Shown here: piece after piece, positions 25,422 to 33,715 of the stretch
Layout of the letters: the number at the start of each line of letters is the position of its first letter
How positions within the stretch are numbered: position 1 is the first letter of the stretch
Source of the DNA: Varibaculum cambriense
Lineage (GTDB): Bacteria; Actinomycetota; Actinomycetes; Actinomycetales; Actinomycetaceae
Direction: 5' to 3'
DNA length: 41,985 bases
Assembly: GCF_022133705.1 (NCBI RefSeq)
Contig: NZ_JAKNHJ010000021.1
Span: 1 to 41,985, forward strand
Notes under the pieces: model-generated
What the model saw: only the letters and a program-made list of their open reading frames with translations
The model's database searches: none
What the model was told of the DNA's origin: nothing
Program-made: the position numbers and the translations under genes

Positions 25422-26270
25422 TTATATTTCGTAAGTAACTACCACCGGGGCATGGTCGGAAAACCGCTGGTCATAGGCCGCGGCGCGATCTACTTGCTGG
25501 CTGCGCGCCGCCTCCGCCAGTCGCGGGGTGGCTAAGTGATAGTCGATACGCCACCCGGCATCATTATCGAAGGCTTTTCCCCGCCACGACCACCAGGAAT
25601 ACGGCCCTTGCACCTCACCGGCTAGGGTACGCACCACATCTACCCACCCCTGCTCGCGCCAACGATCCAAGAAAGCGATTTCTTCGTCTAAGACTCCGGC
25701 GCGTTTATTGTGGTTCGGTTTCCAGTTTTTTATATCTCTCTCCGTATGTACCACGTTAAAATCCCCGGCCACCAGCACTAAGGGTTCGGTATTATCCGAG
25801 GACGCGTCCGCACACATCAGCTGCTCTAGCCGGTGCCCGATTCGCTCTAGATGTCCCATTTTATGGTCTTGTTTTTCAGATCCCACTTCCCCGGAATGAA
25901 AATAGGCAGAGATTACTCGCAACCGCGCATCCTCACCACCCCCGGTTTCATTTTCTTTTACCAATAAGGCTTCTAACCAGCGACCGCCATCTTGGGGAAC
26001 CTCGACCGGTACCGTGTCGGCTTTAGAATCTTCTAAGTGCCAGGGCGAGGATTTACGCACCGCGACCGCTACTCCCGCGCGCCCTTTGAGCTGCGAGGCA
26101 TTTACTGCCACCTGCCATTCATCCCCAAAAAGTTCCTGCGTGATTTCTTCGCTAGCCCGTACTTCTTGCGCCAACACTACATCGGGATTTGCCTGCTCCA
26201 GCCAGGTATCCATTCCTTTTCGGAACGCTGCCCGGATCCCGTTTACATTAACTGTGGCTATCTTGAGCAT
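25422..26270 (-). CDS. xthA: Exodeoxyribonuclease III family AP endonuclease
   Basis: A DNA repair nuclease of the endonuclease/exonuclease/phosphatase fold that cuts at abasic sites and trims 3' ends. Conserved elements are present: KIATVNVNGIRAA at the start, the metal-binding Glu in DVVLAQEVRAS, VLVAGDFNVVHTERDI (Asp and Asn), DDAGWRIDYHLAT-like RIDYHLATP, and the catalytic His in FSDHAPVVV. At 282 residues the length is normal. The ATG follows AAGGGAG and lies 26 bases after the BMP lipoprotein gene, so it is probably the last gene of the glyA unit. Confidence 0.94.
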   Translation of the reverse strand: MLKIATVNVNGIRAAFRKGMDTWLEQANPDVVLAQEVRASEEITQELFGDEWQVAVNASQLKGRAGVAVAVRKSSPWHLEDSKADTVPVEVPQDGGRWLEALLVKENETGGGEDARLRVISAYFHSGEVGSEKQDHKMGHLERIGHRLEQLMCADASSDNTEPLVLVAGDFNVVHTERDIKNWKPNHNKRAGVLDEEIAFLDRWREQGWVDVVRTLAGEVQGPYSWWSWRGKAFDNDAGWRIDYHLATPRLAEAARSQQVDRAAAYDQRFSDHAPVVVTYEI

Positions 26271-26296
26271 ATTTCTCCCTTACCTGGTGCCCGCTA

Positions 26297-27406
26297 CTAT
26301 CTTTGGTGAGCTGCAAGTTTGGTGATATCAATTTTTTTGCTGTCGATTTGGCTGCGAATCCCTGCCAATTCGGCGGTAAGACTATCAGAAAACCTAGGAG
26401 CATATTCACCCCAACCAGCGAGTTTAACTCCGGAGTTCTTGAGAGTTCCCCGGTAATCGTTCCCGGCAATCGAACCGGTTTGCAATTGCTTAAGCAACTT
26501 TTTTACGCACCCGGAAGGATCAACCACTGTCGAAGTGAGCACGTTGCTCTGTAACTTTGGGGAGGCGGCGGCCAAATCCTGCCCGTTCCAGATGACGGTG
26601 GCCTCTTTCGCCGCGAGTCCCTCTACCACTCCAGATTCACCCGGGGGTGCCATTACAAAAATAATGTCCACCTTTTTATCCGCTAGTTTGAGTAGCTGGT
26701 CGCGCAGCTGCACACTTGTCACCTGAACTGGCTCTCTAGAGTTTTGATCCCAAGCGGCAAGTTTTACTCCCGAACCTTTAAACTGGTTATAGTACTCCAC
26801 CCCCAGACGAAAGCTATTTGCCCAGGAAGATGGGGTATAGATACCGGGAGAACCGCCTGCTTCTTTAGCGGTTTTATCTGCCTCAAGGTCACTTACGGCT
26901 CCCACTAATCCACTTTTCGTGACGCCGGCAGCGGCATATCCAGCAAGGAAAGCTGGTTCCCGCAAATCAAAATCGATCCCACTGGCATTAGTTAACGCTT
27001 CCGTTTTCCCGACCGCTCCCATGACCGCAAAATTCATATCTGCGTTATCTCTAGCGATCTGCAACAGAGCCCACGCAAATCCGGGTTCTAAAGAAAGCAC
27101 ATTTTTGCATTTCTTTTCCTGGAGTTTTCCCGCGATTTCTTCCGCGGTTTTCACACTGAGATTAACGACCTTGGCTATCTGCTTATTCTCCGGCTTTGCC
27201 AGTGCCTCCTCCATTTCTTTCCCTAACGCCACGGCTCTTATATCTTGCGAATTCTGTTTTTCTACCACACAAAACGCTTTATTTACCTGAGTGTTTACCG
27301 GTGACGAGGTACTAGGAGTGGCCTGAGGCTTGGCAGTACAAGCACCCAGAGTTAGCACCAAAGTTGCCGCCCAGGTTATGGCAGTCGAAACTTTCCAGAT
27401 CCGCAT
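26297..27406 (-). CDS. BMP-family (PnrA-like) substrate-binding lipoprotein
   Basis: This 369-residue protein starts with a lipoprotein signal peptide and lipobox (VLTLGAC, Cys near residue 23) and a Ser/Thr/Pro linker. The rest fits the Bmp/PnrA family of nucleoside-binding lipoproteins: DIDLREPAFLAGYAAAG-type sequence (here FDLREPAFLAGYAAAGVTKSG), SSWANSFRLGVEYYNQ, and VDIIFVMAPPGESGVVEG. The similarity is clear in pattern but not close. No ABC transporter genes are adjacent, so its partner must be elsewhere. The start lies 14 bases after folD with GGTGGAG upstream. Nucleoside binding is inference from the family. Confidence 0.72.
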   Translation of the reverse strand: MRIWKVSTAITWAATLVLTLGACTAKPQATPSTSSPVNTQVNKAFCVVEKQNSQDIRAVALGKEMEEALAKPENKQIAKVVNLSVKTAEEIAGKLQEKKCKNVLSLEPGFAWALLQIARDNADMNFAVMGAVGKTEALTNASGIDFDLREPAFLAGYAAAGVTKSGLVGAVSDLEADKTAKEAGGSPGIYTPSSWANSFRLGVEYYNQFKGSGVKLAAWDQNSREPVQVTSVQLRDQLLKLADKKVDIIFVMAPPGESGVVEGLAAKEATVIWNGQDLAAASPKLQSNVLTSTVVDPSGCVKKLLKQLQTGSIAGNDYRGTLKNSGVKLAGWGEYAPRFSDSLTAELAGIRSQIDSKKIDITKLAAHQR

Positions 27407-27420
27407 AGGGAATTCTCCAC

Positions 27421-28323
27421 CTAGTTGGCGTGCCGCATCGCGGTTTCTACCACGTTGAGCAGCAGATTAGCGCGGGTCATCGGACCGATTCCTCCCGGGT
27501 TCGGCGAGAGCCAGCCCGCTACCTGGTCGACGCCTTCTGCCACGTCGCCCTCTAGCCGGGCTTTCCCGGTTTTAGGATTGATGGCGCCGCGGGAAACCCC
27601 CACATCCAGTACTGCTGCGCCCTCTTTAACCATTTCGGGTTTAATAATTCCCGCGGATCCCGCGCAGGCAACAATCACATCTGCTGCGCGCGTATGGGCA
27701 GCTAAATCCCGGGTTCCGGTATGGCAACAGGTGACGGTGGCATTAATATCTTTGCGAGTAAGCATTAGCGGCAGGGAACGTCCCACCGTGGTTCCCCGTC
27801 CCACTACGCACACTTGCGCGCCCTCTAGTGGCACTTGGTATTGCTGCAGCAAATCGATACAGGCTCTGGGGGTGCAAGGCAGCGGGGAGGTTACCGGCTC
27901 TTTAACCCGCAGCACCAGCCGTCCCAGGTTCATGGGGTGTAGTCCGTCCGCATCTTTATCGGGATCGATCGCCTCTAGCACCTGGTTAACGTCAACTTGG
28001 CGTGGCAGCGGCAGCTGCACAATATAGCCGGTACAAGCCGGATTCTCGTTGAGTTTTTCAATTTCGGCTAAAACCTGGGCAGTGGAAACCGTCTCGGGCA
28101 GTTCTACCCGAATCGACTCGATTCCTACCTCGGCACAGTCACGATGTTTACCGGCCACATAGGAAACCGAACCCGGGTCACTTCCCACCAAAATAGTACC
28201 GAGCCCCGGCTTAATTCCCTGGTCATGCAGGCGTTCCACCTGCTGACGCATTTCTTCTTTCAACTGCCGAGCCCGCGCCGCCCCATCCAGCAGCACCGCG
28301 TCCCCGCTCCAACCTTTACGCAT
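27421..28323 (-). CDS. folD: Methylenetetrahydrofolate dehydrogenase/cyclohydrolase
   Basis: Bifunctional FolD converts 5,10-methylene-THF to 10-formyl-THF, feeding purine and formyl-Met synthesis. Signatures: [22 protein letters not shown] (active-site Tyr and Lys, about 38-59), [37 protein letters not shown], then the Rossmann part [18 protein letters not shown]. At 300 residues the length is normal. The ATG is fixed by AAGGAG five bases upstream. It follows glyA by 73 bases containing a hairpin and precedes the BMP gene by 14. The ZTP riboswitch before glyA probably governs it too. Confidence 0.96.
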   Translation of the reverse strand: MRKGWSGDAVLLDGAARARQLKEEMRQQVERLHDQGIKPGLGTILVGSDPGSVSYVAGKHRDCAEVGIESIRVELPETVSTAQVLAEIEKLNENPACTGYIVQLPLPRQVDVNQVLEAIDPDKDADGLHPMNLGRLVLRVKEPVTSPLPCTPRACIDLLQQYQVPLEGAQVCVVGRGTTVGRSLPLMLTRKDINATVTCCHTGTRDLAAHTRAADVIVACAGSAGIIKPEMVKEGAAVLDVGVSRGAINPKTGKARLEGDVAEGVDQVAGWLSPNPGGIGPMTRANLLLNVVETAMRHAN

Positions 28324-28341
28324 TTATTCTCCTTAGTTTGC

Positions 28342-28374
28342 GGAGCGGGCAGACCCTACCAGTCTGCCCGCTCC
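28342..28374 (-). other. Strong hairpin between glyA and folD
   Basis: GGAGCGGGCAGAC (28342-28354) pairs perfectly with GTCTGCCCGCTCC (28362-28374). On the minus strand it is followed by CCGCAAACTAAGG, not a T run, so it looks more like an mRNA-stability or processing hairpin than a full terminator. It lies just before the folD ribosome site. Confidence 0.6.
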
Positions 28375-28396
28375 CCCATCGACTATTGATTGCGCT

Positions 28397-29689
28397 TTAC
28401 GCTATCTGATTGAGCCCCACATACAACGGGAAACGTTTAATCAAAGCATTTACGCGCTCGCGATAGCTGGACTTATCGACATTGCCTCGGCAAGCATCCA
28501 CCAGCACTCCGGCGATAATCTCTGCTACCTCGGTGAACTCTTTCTTCCCGAAACCGCGAGTAGCGAGCGCCGGGGTGCCAATCCGCAGCCCGGATCCTAC
28601 CCGCGGAGGACGCGGATCGAAAGGCACCGTATTGCGGTTAATAGTAATTCCGGCTTCATGCAGCAAATCTTCGCCCTGTTGCCCATCTAGCTGGGAGTTA
28701 CGCAGATCGACCATCACCAGGTGCACATCGGTTCCTCCAGTCAGTAAGGAAATCCCGCAATCGGCCACATCTGCTTGAGTTAACCGCTTGGCCAGAATCT
28801 TCGCTCCCTCTAAAGTGCGTTTTTGCCGGTCTTTGAAATCGTCACTGCCCGCAATCTTCATGGCGACTGCTTTCGCCGCAACTACATGCATCAACGGGCC
28901 GCCCTGCTGGCCGGGGAAAACCGCGGAATTAATTTTCTTTCCGAGTTCCTTATCGCGCGACAGAATCATCCCGGAGCGCGGCCCGCCCAAAGTCTTATGG
29001 ACGGTGGTAGAAACCACATCGGAATACGGCACTGGGTTCGGGTGTAATCCCGCAGCTACCAGCCCCGCAAAGTGCGCCATATCTGTCCACAGGTAGGCTC
29101 CGACCTCGTCCGCGATCTCCCGGAAAGCTTTGAAGTCTTCCTGGCGGGGGTATGCCGACCAGCCCGCGATAATAACTTTGGGACGATACTTCAAGGCCGC
29201 ATCGCGCACCTGATCCATATCCACCCAGTTGCTCTCTTTATCCACCTGGTAGGCGGTGGCGTTATAGAGCTGACCGGAGAAATTGATTTTCATACCGTGG
29301 GTAAGGTGCCCGCCGTGATCTAACGCCAGCCCCATAATGGTGTCCCCTGGCTTAGCCAGTGCCGATAGCACTGCTGCGTTGGCTTGCGCACCCGAATGGG
29401 GCTGCACATTAGCGAACTCGGCGGAAAATACTTCCTTAGCGCGATCCCGGGCCAAGTTCTCGGCTACATCGACCGCCTCGCAGCCACCGTAGTAACGTCG
29501 GCTTGGGTAGCCTTCCGCATATTTATTGGTGAGGACGGATCCTTGCGCCTGCAGCACGGCGCGTGGCACGAAGTTTTCGGAAGCGATCATTTCCAAAGTG
29601 CCGCGTTGCCGCTCTAGCTCTTGGTTTAGCACCGCTGCAATCTCGGGATCTACTTGTGAAATGGATTGAATAAGAAGCTTGTCTCCCAT
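28397..29689 (-). CDS. glyA: Serine hydroxymethyltransferase
   Basis: A PLP enzyme that interconverts serine and glycine while loading one-carbon units on THF. Family signatures: [20 protein letters not shown] (about 35-55), [28 protein letters not shown], and the PLP-lysine site [16 protein letters not shown] (Lys near 232). The open frame extends 31 codons further to 29782, but those codons lie in the riboswitch; the ATG at 29689 (MGDKLL) has AAGGAAAA before it and gives a normal 430-residue protein. First gene of the glyA-folD-BMP-xthA run. Confidence 0.97.
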   Translation of the reverse strand: MGDKLLIQSISQVDPEIAAVLNQELERQRGTLEMIASENFVPRAVLQAQGSVLTNKYAEGYPSRRYYGGCEAVDVAENLARDRAKEVFSAEFANVQPHSGAQANAAVLSALAKPGDTIMGLALDHGGHLTHGMKINFSGQLYNATAYQVDKESNWVDMDQVRDAALKYRPKVIIAGWSAYPRQEDFKAFREIADEVGAYLWTDMAHFAGLVAAGLHPNPVPYSDVVSTTVHKTLGGPRSGMILSRDKELGKKINSAVFPGQQGGPLMHVVAAKAVAMKIAGSDDFKDRQKRTLEGAKILAKRLTQADVADCGISLLTGGTDVHLVMVDLRNSQLDGQQGEDLLHEAGITINRNTVPFDPRPPRVGSGLRIGTPALATRGFGKKEFTEVAEIIAGVLVDACRGNVDKSSYRERVNALIKRFPLYVGLNQIA

Positions 29690-29717
29690 TGAGTTTTCCT
29701 TATTTTCGTAGTGCCAA

Positions 29718-29795
29718 ATCAGCCCAGGCGAGCGACTGATTGACCACTTGTTCCCCGGTGGTATCCCACCTACGCCAGTCACGGTTACGCCCTAA
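29718..29795 (-). promoter_or_regulatory. ZTP (pfl) riboswitch upstream of glyA
   Basis: On the minus strand the conserved blocks of the pfl/ZTP motif appear in order: CGTGACTGGCG (29783-29773), a GGTGG-GATA-CCACC stem followed by GGGGAA, a variable stretch, and CGCCTGGGC (29730-29722). The motif senses the purine intermediate ZTP/ZMP and is known upstream of glyA, folD and purine genes. It ends about 20 bases before the AAGGAA ribosome site, with no terminator stem between, so translational control is likely (inference). The outer P1 pairing is weak by eye. Confidence 0.88.
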
Positions 29796-29950
29796 GTCTA
29801 CCGTGACCGAGGGGACTTTTACCTAAATATTTCCTGATATAAATATCTGATTCCACATGCTGACTACCTAAAATGTCTGTCACTGCCCTAACTTATACTC
29901 CCTATGTGCTCTGATATCGAGCATCAAAGGTAAAACTTAGGAGAAATCTA

Positions 29951-31423
29951 ATGAGCGAAACTCAAAAACCGATTAGCGGTACCCCGCATCGTGATAAATC
30001 CGATGAGGGCTACCGCAAAGGGTTAAAGTCTCGCCACATGCGCATGATTGCGCTGGGCGGGGCCATCGGGTCCGGCCTGTTTTATGGCGCATCTGGACGT
30101 ATCGCTGACGGGGGACCGTCAGTTGCTATTGTTTACGCAATCTGTGGGGGGATAGCTTATTTAATGCTTCGCGCCCTCGGAGAACTTAGCCTGTATCGCC
30201 CCTCTTCTGGAGGATTTATTTCTCATGCTCGCGAGTTTATGGGCGAGCGCGGCGCCTATTTCACCGGATGGTTTGCCTTTATTACTTATTCTTCTGCTTT
30301 GATGGCGGATATCACCGCAATCGCTAACTATATGCATTATTGGAAGCCCTTCCAGATTGTCCCGTTGTGGGCGTGGGCTTTTATCGCCTTGGCCTTAATG
30401 GTGATTGTCAATCTGGCCAGCGTAAAGTTTTTCGGCGAATTCGAGTTTTGGTTCGCGATGATTAAAGTCGCTGCGATCGTAATCTTCATGATTTTGGCGG
30501 TAATAGCGATTGTTTTCGGGATTTCCTTAACGGTCAATGGCAATAGCTACACTCCCGGCGTGCACGCAATCACCGAGCATGGAGGACTATTCCCTAAGGG
30601 TGCATTCACTATGGTGACCCTTTCTTTAGGGATTTTGTTCGCCTACGGGGGCTCTGAATATTTGGGGGCTGCCGCTGGTGAGGCCGAGGATCCCCAAAAG
30701 GAAATGCCAAGGGCAGTTAACTCGATGATGTGGCGTATTTTGTTGTTCTACGTAGGGTGTATTGTCCTGTTTACTTTGCTGTTGCCCTATAACGTATATA
30801 ACCGTAACGAGTCGCCGTTTGTGACTTTCTTTAGCGGTCTGGGGATTCCCGCTGCTGGTCACATCATGAACCTGGTGGTATTGCTGGCTGCCGCTAGCGC
30901 TATTAACGCGGAACTTTACACTTGTGGAAGGGGTCTGCGTTCCCTCGCGGTGTCCGGGTCTGCTCCTCGTTTCTTGTCCGGTATGAACCGGAACGCGGTT
31001 CCCTATGCGGCTATTATCGCTGCTGGCACTATCGGTTTAGTAGGCGTGATGGTGAATCTGTTCTACCCCAATGAAGCTTTTGACGTGATTGCCAATATGG
31101 CGGGGATTGGGATCTGTGCCATGTGGGGATCGATCATGATTTCAAATATTTTGTTTGTGCGTCACTGCCGTAAGAATGGTATTGAACGCCCCAAGTTCCA
31201 TGTGCCTCTCGCTCCCTACTCTAACTACCTGGTATTAGCAGTTTTGGGAGCAATGATTGTGCTTATGTGGTTCGAGGGCGGACTGGGACCAACCGCGATT
31301 ATCGCTTTCGCGTGCGTAACCGTAGCCCTGGCTCTGGCTTGGCTCATAGTGCGTAACCACGTTGACCATGACATGTTTACTGCTGACGCACCCGCCGAGA
31401 CCGGAGCAAGCGATAACCAGTAA
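29951..31423 (+). CDS. Amino acid permease, APC superfamily (AAT/CycA-like)
   Basis: This 490-residue protein has twelve hydrophobic segments and the APC/AAT hallmark RHMRMIALGGAIGSGLFYGAS at the N-terminus, ALGELSLYRPSSGGFISHAR after helix 2, and EAEDPQKEMPRAVNSMMWRIL in the middle loop. These place it among proton-driven permeases for amino acids such as proline, aromatic residues, or D-Ala/Gly (CycA-like). The specificity cannot be assigned. AGGAGA precedes the ATG by six bases and TATACT (29894-29899) is a likely -10 box. It diverges from glyA, so a link to glycine or serine use is possible but unproven. Confidence 0.88.
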   Translation: MSETQKPISGTPHRDKSDEGYRKGLKSRHMRMIALGGAIGSGLFYGASGRIADGGPSVAIVYAICGGIAYLMLRALGELSLYRPSSGGFISHAREFMGERGAYFTGWFAFITYSSALMADITAIANYMHYWKPFQIVPLWAWAFIALALMVIVNLASVKFFGEFEFWFAMIKVAAIVIFMILAVIAIVFGISLTVNGNSYTPGVHAITEHGGLFPKGAFTMVTLSLGILFAYGGSEYLGAAAGEAEDPQKEMPRAVNSMMWRILLFYVGCIVLFTLLLPYNVYNRNESPFVTFFSGLGIPAAGHIMNLVVLLAAASAINAELYTCGRGLRSLAVSGSAPRFLSGMNRNAVPYAAIIAAGTIGLVGVMVNLFYPNEAFDVIANMAGIGICAMWGSIMISNILFVRHCRKNGIERPKFHVPLAPYSNYLVLAVLGAMIVLMWFEGGLGPTAIIAFACVTVALALAWLIVRNHVDHDMFTADAPAETGASDNQ

Positions 31424-31430
31424 CACTTAA

Positions 31431-31500
31431 GCGTGGGGGAGAGTTTTTCCTCCCGCCCAAGAAATCGGGGAGAGACCTAGTCTCTCCCCGATTTCTTATG
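31431..31500 (+). repeat. Dispersed palindromic repeat, copy B, acting as terminator
   Basis: GCGTGGGGGAGAG, GTTTTTCCTCCCGCCC and AAGAAAT match copies A and C; beyond that the copy diverges into a 17-bp perfect hairpin (31459-31475 with 31481-31497, loop CCTAG) followed by ATG. The hairpin is the probable terminator of the amino-acid permease. Confidence 0.75.
31459..31497 (+). terminator. Terminator of the amino acid permease
   Basis: A 17-bp perfect stem (AAGAAATCGGGGAGAGA with its complement) and a five-base loop, 36 bases after the permease stop. The stem's own 3' end (TTTCTT) supplies the T-rich tail. Confidence 0.75.
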
Positions 31501-31575
31501 TCCAGCGCGCCCGCTAGATCACAGTCCTTCCCTCGCTAAGTGCGCCCTTATCACGCTGAGGAATCCTAGAGCTAC

Positions 31576-31680
31576 GCGCGGAGGAGAGTTTTTCCTCCTG
31601 CCCAAAAATTTGGAAAACGTAGCGACGTTTTCCAAATTTTGCGCCCACCTAGCCTGCTCGGATAAAACTCTCCCCCGCGC
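31576..31680. repeat. Dispersed palindromic repeat, copy C: nested 105-bp inverted repeat
   Basis: The outer arms GCGCGGAGGAGAGTTTT (31576-31592) and AAAACTCTCCCCCGCGC (31664-31680) pair at 16 of 17 positions. The inner arms AAAATTTGGAAAACGT (31605-31620) and ACGTTTTCCAAATTTT (31625-31640) pair perfectly around AGCG. The left half matches copies A and B. It lies between the permease (+) and the convergent ligase gene (-). No gene is visible in 31424-31717. Confidence 0.8.
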
Positions 31681-31717
31681 TGTCCGTGAGCGTTACTGCT
31701 ATTGGTGTCTGGCACTA

Positions 31718-32917
31718 TTAGCGGGCGCGGGCTTTCCAGCCTTTGACCCCGCTCTTATGCAGGGATTTGTCGACAAAACACCCTGGGTCTAAGGGTTCGC
31801 CGGCCTCCATTTCGGCTATTAGGAAGGCTACTACTGCCTCGTAAGAATTGGTGCGGTCAAAAATGGTGCGTTGCCGCTGATAGCCGACACCGATTTTCAC
31901 CATTTCCAGGATTGACCAGAGTTCTTCTGCGCAATCTAAATCTTCGGCGGCAGGCGTCAGTTCCTCTAACCACGCGGGTAGGGAATCTGTTAACAGTTCT
32001 TCTTCCCCGTGTGCGTCCTCGATCAAGATGGCATCCATCCCGTAGCGGGCTGCACGCCAACGGTTTTCGCGCACGAACCAATCCGGCATAACCGGTAGTT
32101 CTTTACCGGCGTCTAGCTGACGGGAAGCCGTTTCTACCAGGGATTGGGTGAGTGCGGCTGCGGCGGCGACCTCTTTAATAGTGGAGGAGGCATCGGCTAC
32201 CCGCGCTTCAATGGTGCCAAACTTGGGCGAGGGGCGAATATCCCAACGCACCTCATCGAAAGAATCAATCACCCCAGTTTTGAGCATCCCCGCTGTGAAA
32301 TCTTCCAGTTGCTCCCAGGTTTCAAACTGATAGGGCTTGCCGGCGGTGGGTAGCTGCTGGAATACCATTGCCCGATTGTCGCAATATCCAGTGTCGACTC
32401 CCGCCCAATAGGGCGAGGACGCAAATAGCGCCTGCATATGACCAAGTTTGCTGGTCAAATAGTTTTGGATCGGCAAGACTTTGTCGCGGTCTTCTACCCC
32501 CACATGCACGTGGGTGCCAAAAAGTAGCATCTGGCGTCCCCAATACTGGGTGCGATTGACCAGTTCTTCATAACGTTTAGAATCGGTGACCTGTTGATAA
32601 CTGGGGTTAGCGAAGGGGTGGGATCCGGCAGATGCTAGCTCTACTCGCAGCGCCGAAGTAACCGGACGCACCAGATTGATACCCTCTTTCAGATCCATGA
32701 TGCAGTCACGAACGCTGTGGCGAGGACGGGATATTACTTCTACCGTATTCAGCAGCATTTCCCGATGTACCAGGGGGTTTTGGGGGTGGAGCCGCTCCAC
32801 TTCCTCCATCACCGCGCTAGCGCATTGCCGCAGGTCGAAAGAGTCTTTATCAATTAGTTGTAGTTCCCATTCGATCCCAATGGTGGATCGTTCAGAACGA
32901 GAAAACTTTATGCTCAT
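31718..32917 (-). CDS. GCS2-family carboxylate-amine ligase (YbdK-like)
   Basis: This 399-residue protein belongs to the GCS2 branch of glutamate-cysteine ligases: RSTIGIEWELQLID at the start (ATP/metal-binding Glu residues), the His-rich FGTHVHVGVEDRDK, SSPYWAGVDTGYCDNRA, and WDIRPSPKFGTIEARVADA. Members such as E. coli YbdK form gamma-glutamyl peptide bonds weakly, and the real substrates are often unknown. The gene starts ten bases after the amidotransferase gene, so the two are co-translated. It ends next to the palindromic repeat copy C. Confidence 0.88.
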   Translation of the reverse strand: MSIKFSRSERSTIGIEWELQLIDKDSFDLRQCASAVMEEVERLHPQNPLVHREMLLNTVEVISRPRHSVRDCIMDLKEGINLVRPVTSALRVELASAGSHPFANPSYQQVTDSKRYEELVNRTQYWGRQMLLFGTHVHVGVEDRDKVLPIQNYLTSKLGHMQALFASSPYWAGVDTGYCDNRAMVFQQLPTAGKPYQFETWEQLEDFTAGMLKTGVIDSFDEVRWDIRPSPKFGTIEARVADASSTIKEVAAAAALTQSLVETASRQLDAGKELPVMPDWFVRENRWRAARYGMDAILIEDAHGEEELLTDSLPAWLEELTPAAEDLDCAEELWSILEMVKIGVGYQRQRTIFDRTNSYEAVVAFLIAEMEAGEPLDPGCFVDKSLHKSGVKGWKARAR

Positions 32918-32927
32918 CGCCTGCCTC

Positions 32928-33683
32928 CTAACGGCGGTAATGCTCGGTAAAGGCTGATAGCAACCGGTGCGAGCTAGTTACATCTTGACTCATGCAGCGG
33001 GCAATGACTGCTTCGCGTTCGGCGGCCGCATAGTAGGCGTCCCCATATTGGTCGATGCGGATCTGCATTCCCGCAGTAGTGATTTCGGGGTGAAATTGGG
33101 TGCCGTACAGATTATTTTGTAATCGAAGTAGCTGGTAGTGGCAGTGTTTCCCGCTGCCCAGCAAAGTTGCTCCCTCCGGAAGTTCCGCCAGGGAATCCCC
33201 ATGCCCGGTGTAACCGCGGATTACCGGATCTAGCTGCCCGGTCACCGGGTCTTGTTGCCCCTTCGCGGTTAAAGTAACTTCCACCGCCTGCAGGTCTTCG
33301 CCGGTGCGGTCGGTTAACGTGGCGCCAGCCGCCTGTCCCAACATTTGCAGCCCGTAGCACAGCCCCAAGGTGGGAAAATCCTGGTCTAGTAGGTAATGCA
33401 TGAGTGGCATTAGCTGGTTATATAGCTGCCTTTGTAGGGGATTATCGGAGCCAGTTGGTGGCTGCGCCCGAAAGGGAGAACCGGAAATAATGACTGCGCT
33501 GTACCGGTTCTTAAAGTCAAGGTCGCGCACCAGGTCAAGGTCAGTTTCTTCTGGCAGCAGGTAAGAATGTAGTTCCTGGCCAATCTTTAGTCCGGTGACC
33601 TCGGCAATGGTTTGCAGCTCGTCACGCGCTATTTTTCCGGCGGGACGGCATTGGATAAATAAAAACGGCAGCCTTTCTCGCAT
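32928..33683 (-). CDS. Class I glutamine amidotransferase
   Basis: This 251-residue stand-alone GATase has the catalytic triad: Cys109 in TLGLCYGLQMLG, His198 and Glu200 in YGTQFHPEIT. YSAVIISGSP is the oxyanion strand. It resembles the amidotransferase half of GuaA rather than a PurQ or HisH. No synthase is fused; the next gene is the GCS2 ligase, ten bases away, suggesting it supplies ammonia to, or hydrolyses the gamma-glutamyl product of, that ligase (inference). Confidence 0.85.
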   Translation of the reverse strand: MRERLPFLFIQCRPAGKIARDELQTIAEVTGLKIGQELHSYLLPEETDLDLVRDLDFKNRYSAVIISGSPFRAQPPTGSDNPLQRQLYNQLMPLMHYLLDQDFPTLGLCYGLQMLGQAAGATLTDRTGEDLQAVEVTLTAKGQQDPVTGQLDPVIRGYTGHGDSLAELPEGATLLGSGKHCHYQLLRLQNNLYGTQFHPEITTAGMQIRIDQYGDAYYAAAEREAVIARCMSQDVTSSHRLLSAFTEHYRR

Positions 33684-33715
33684 GGGTTATAGCTTACGGG
33701 TTAGCGCGCCATCCG

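Noticed and set aside
29690-29782. 31-codon N-terminal extension of glyA
   Set aside because: It overlaps the ZTP riboswitch, is not SHMT-like, and the internal ATG has a good ribosome site.
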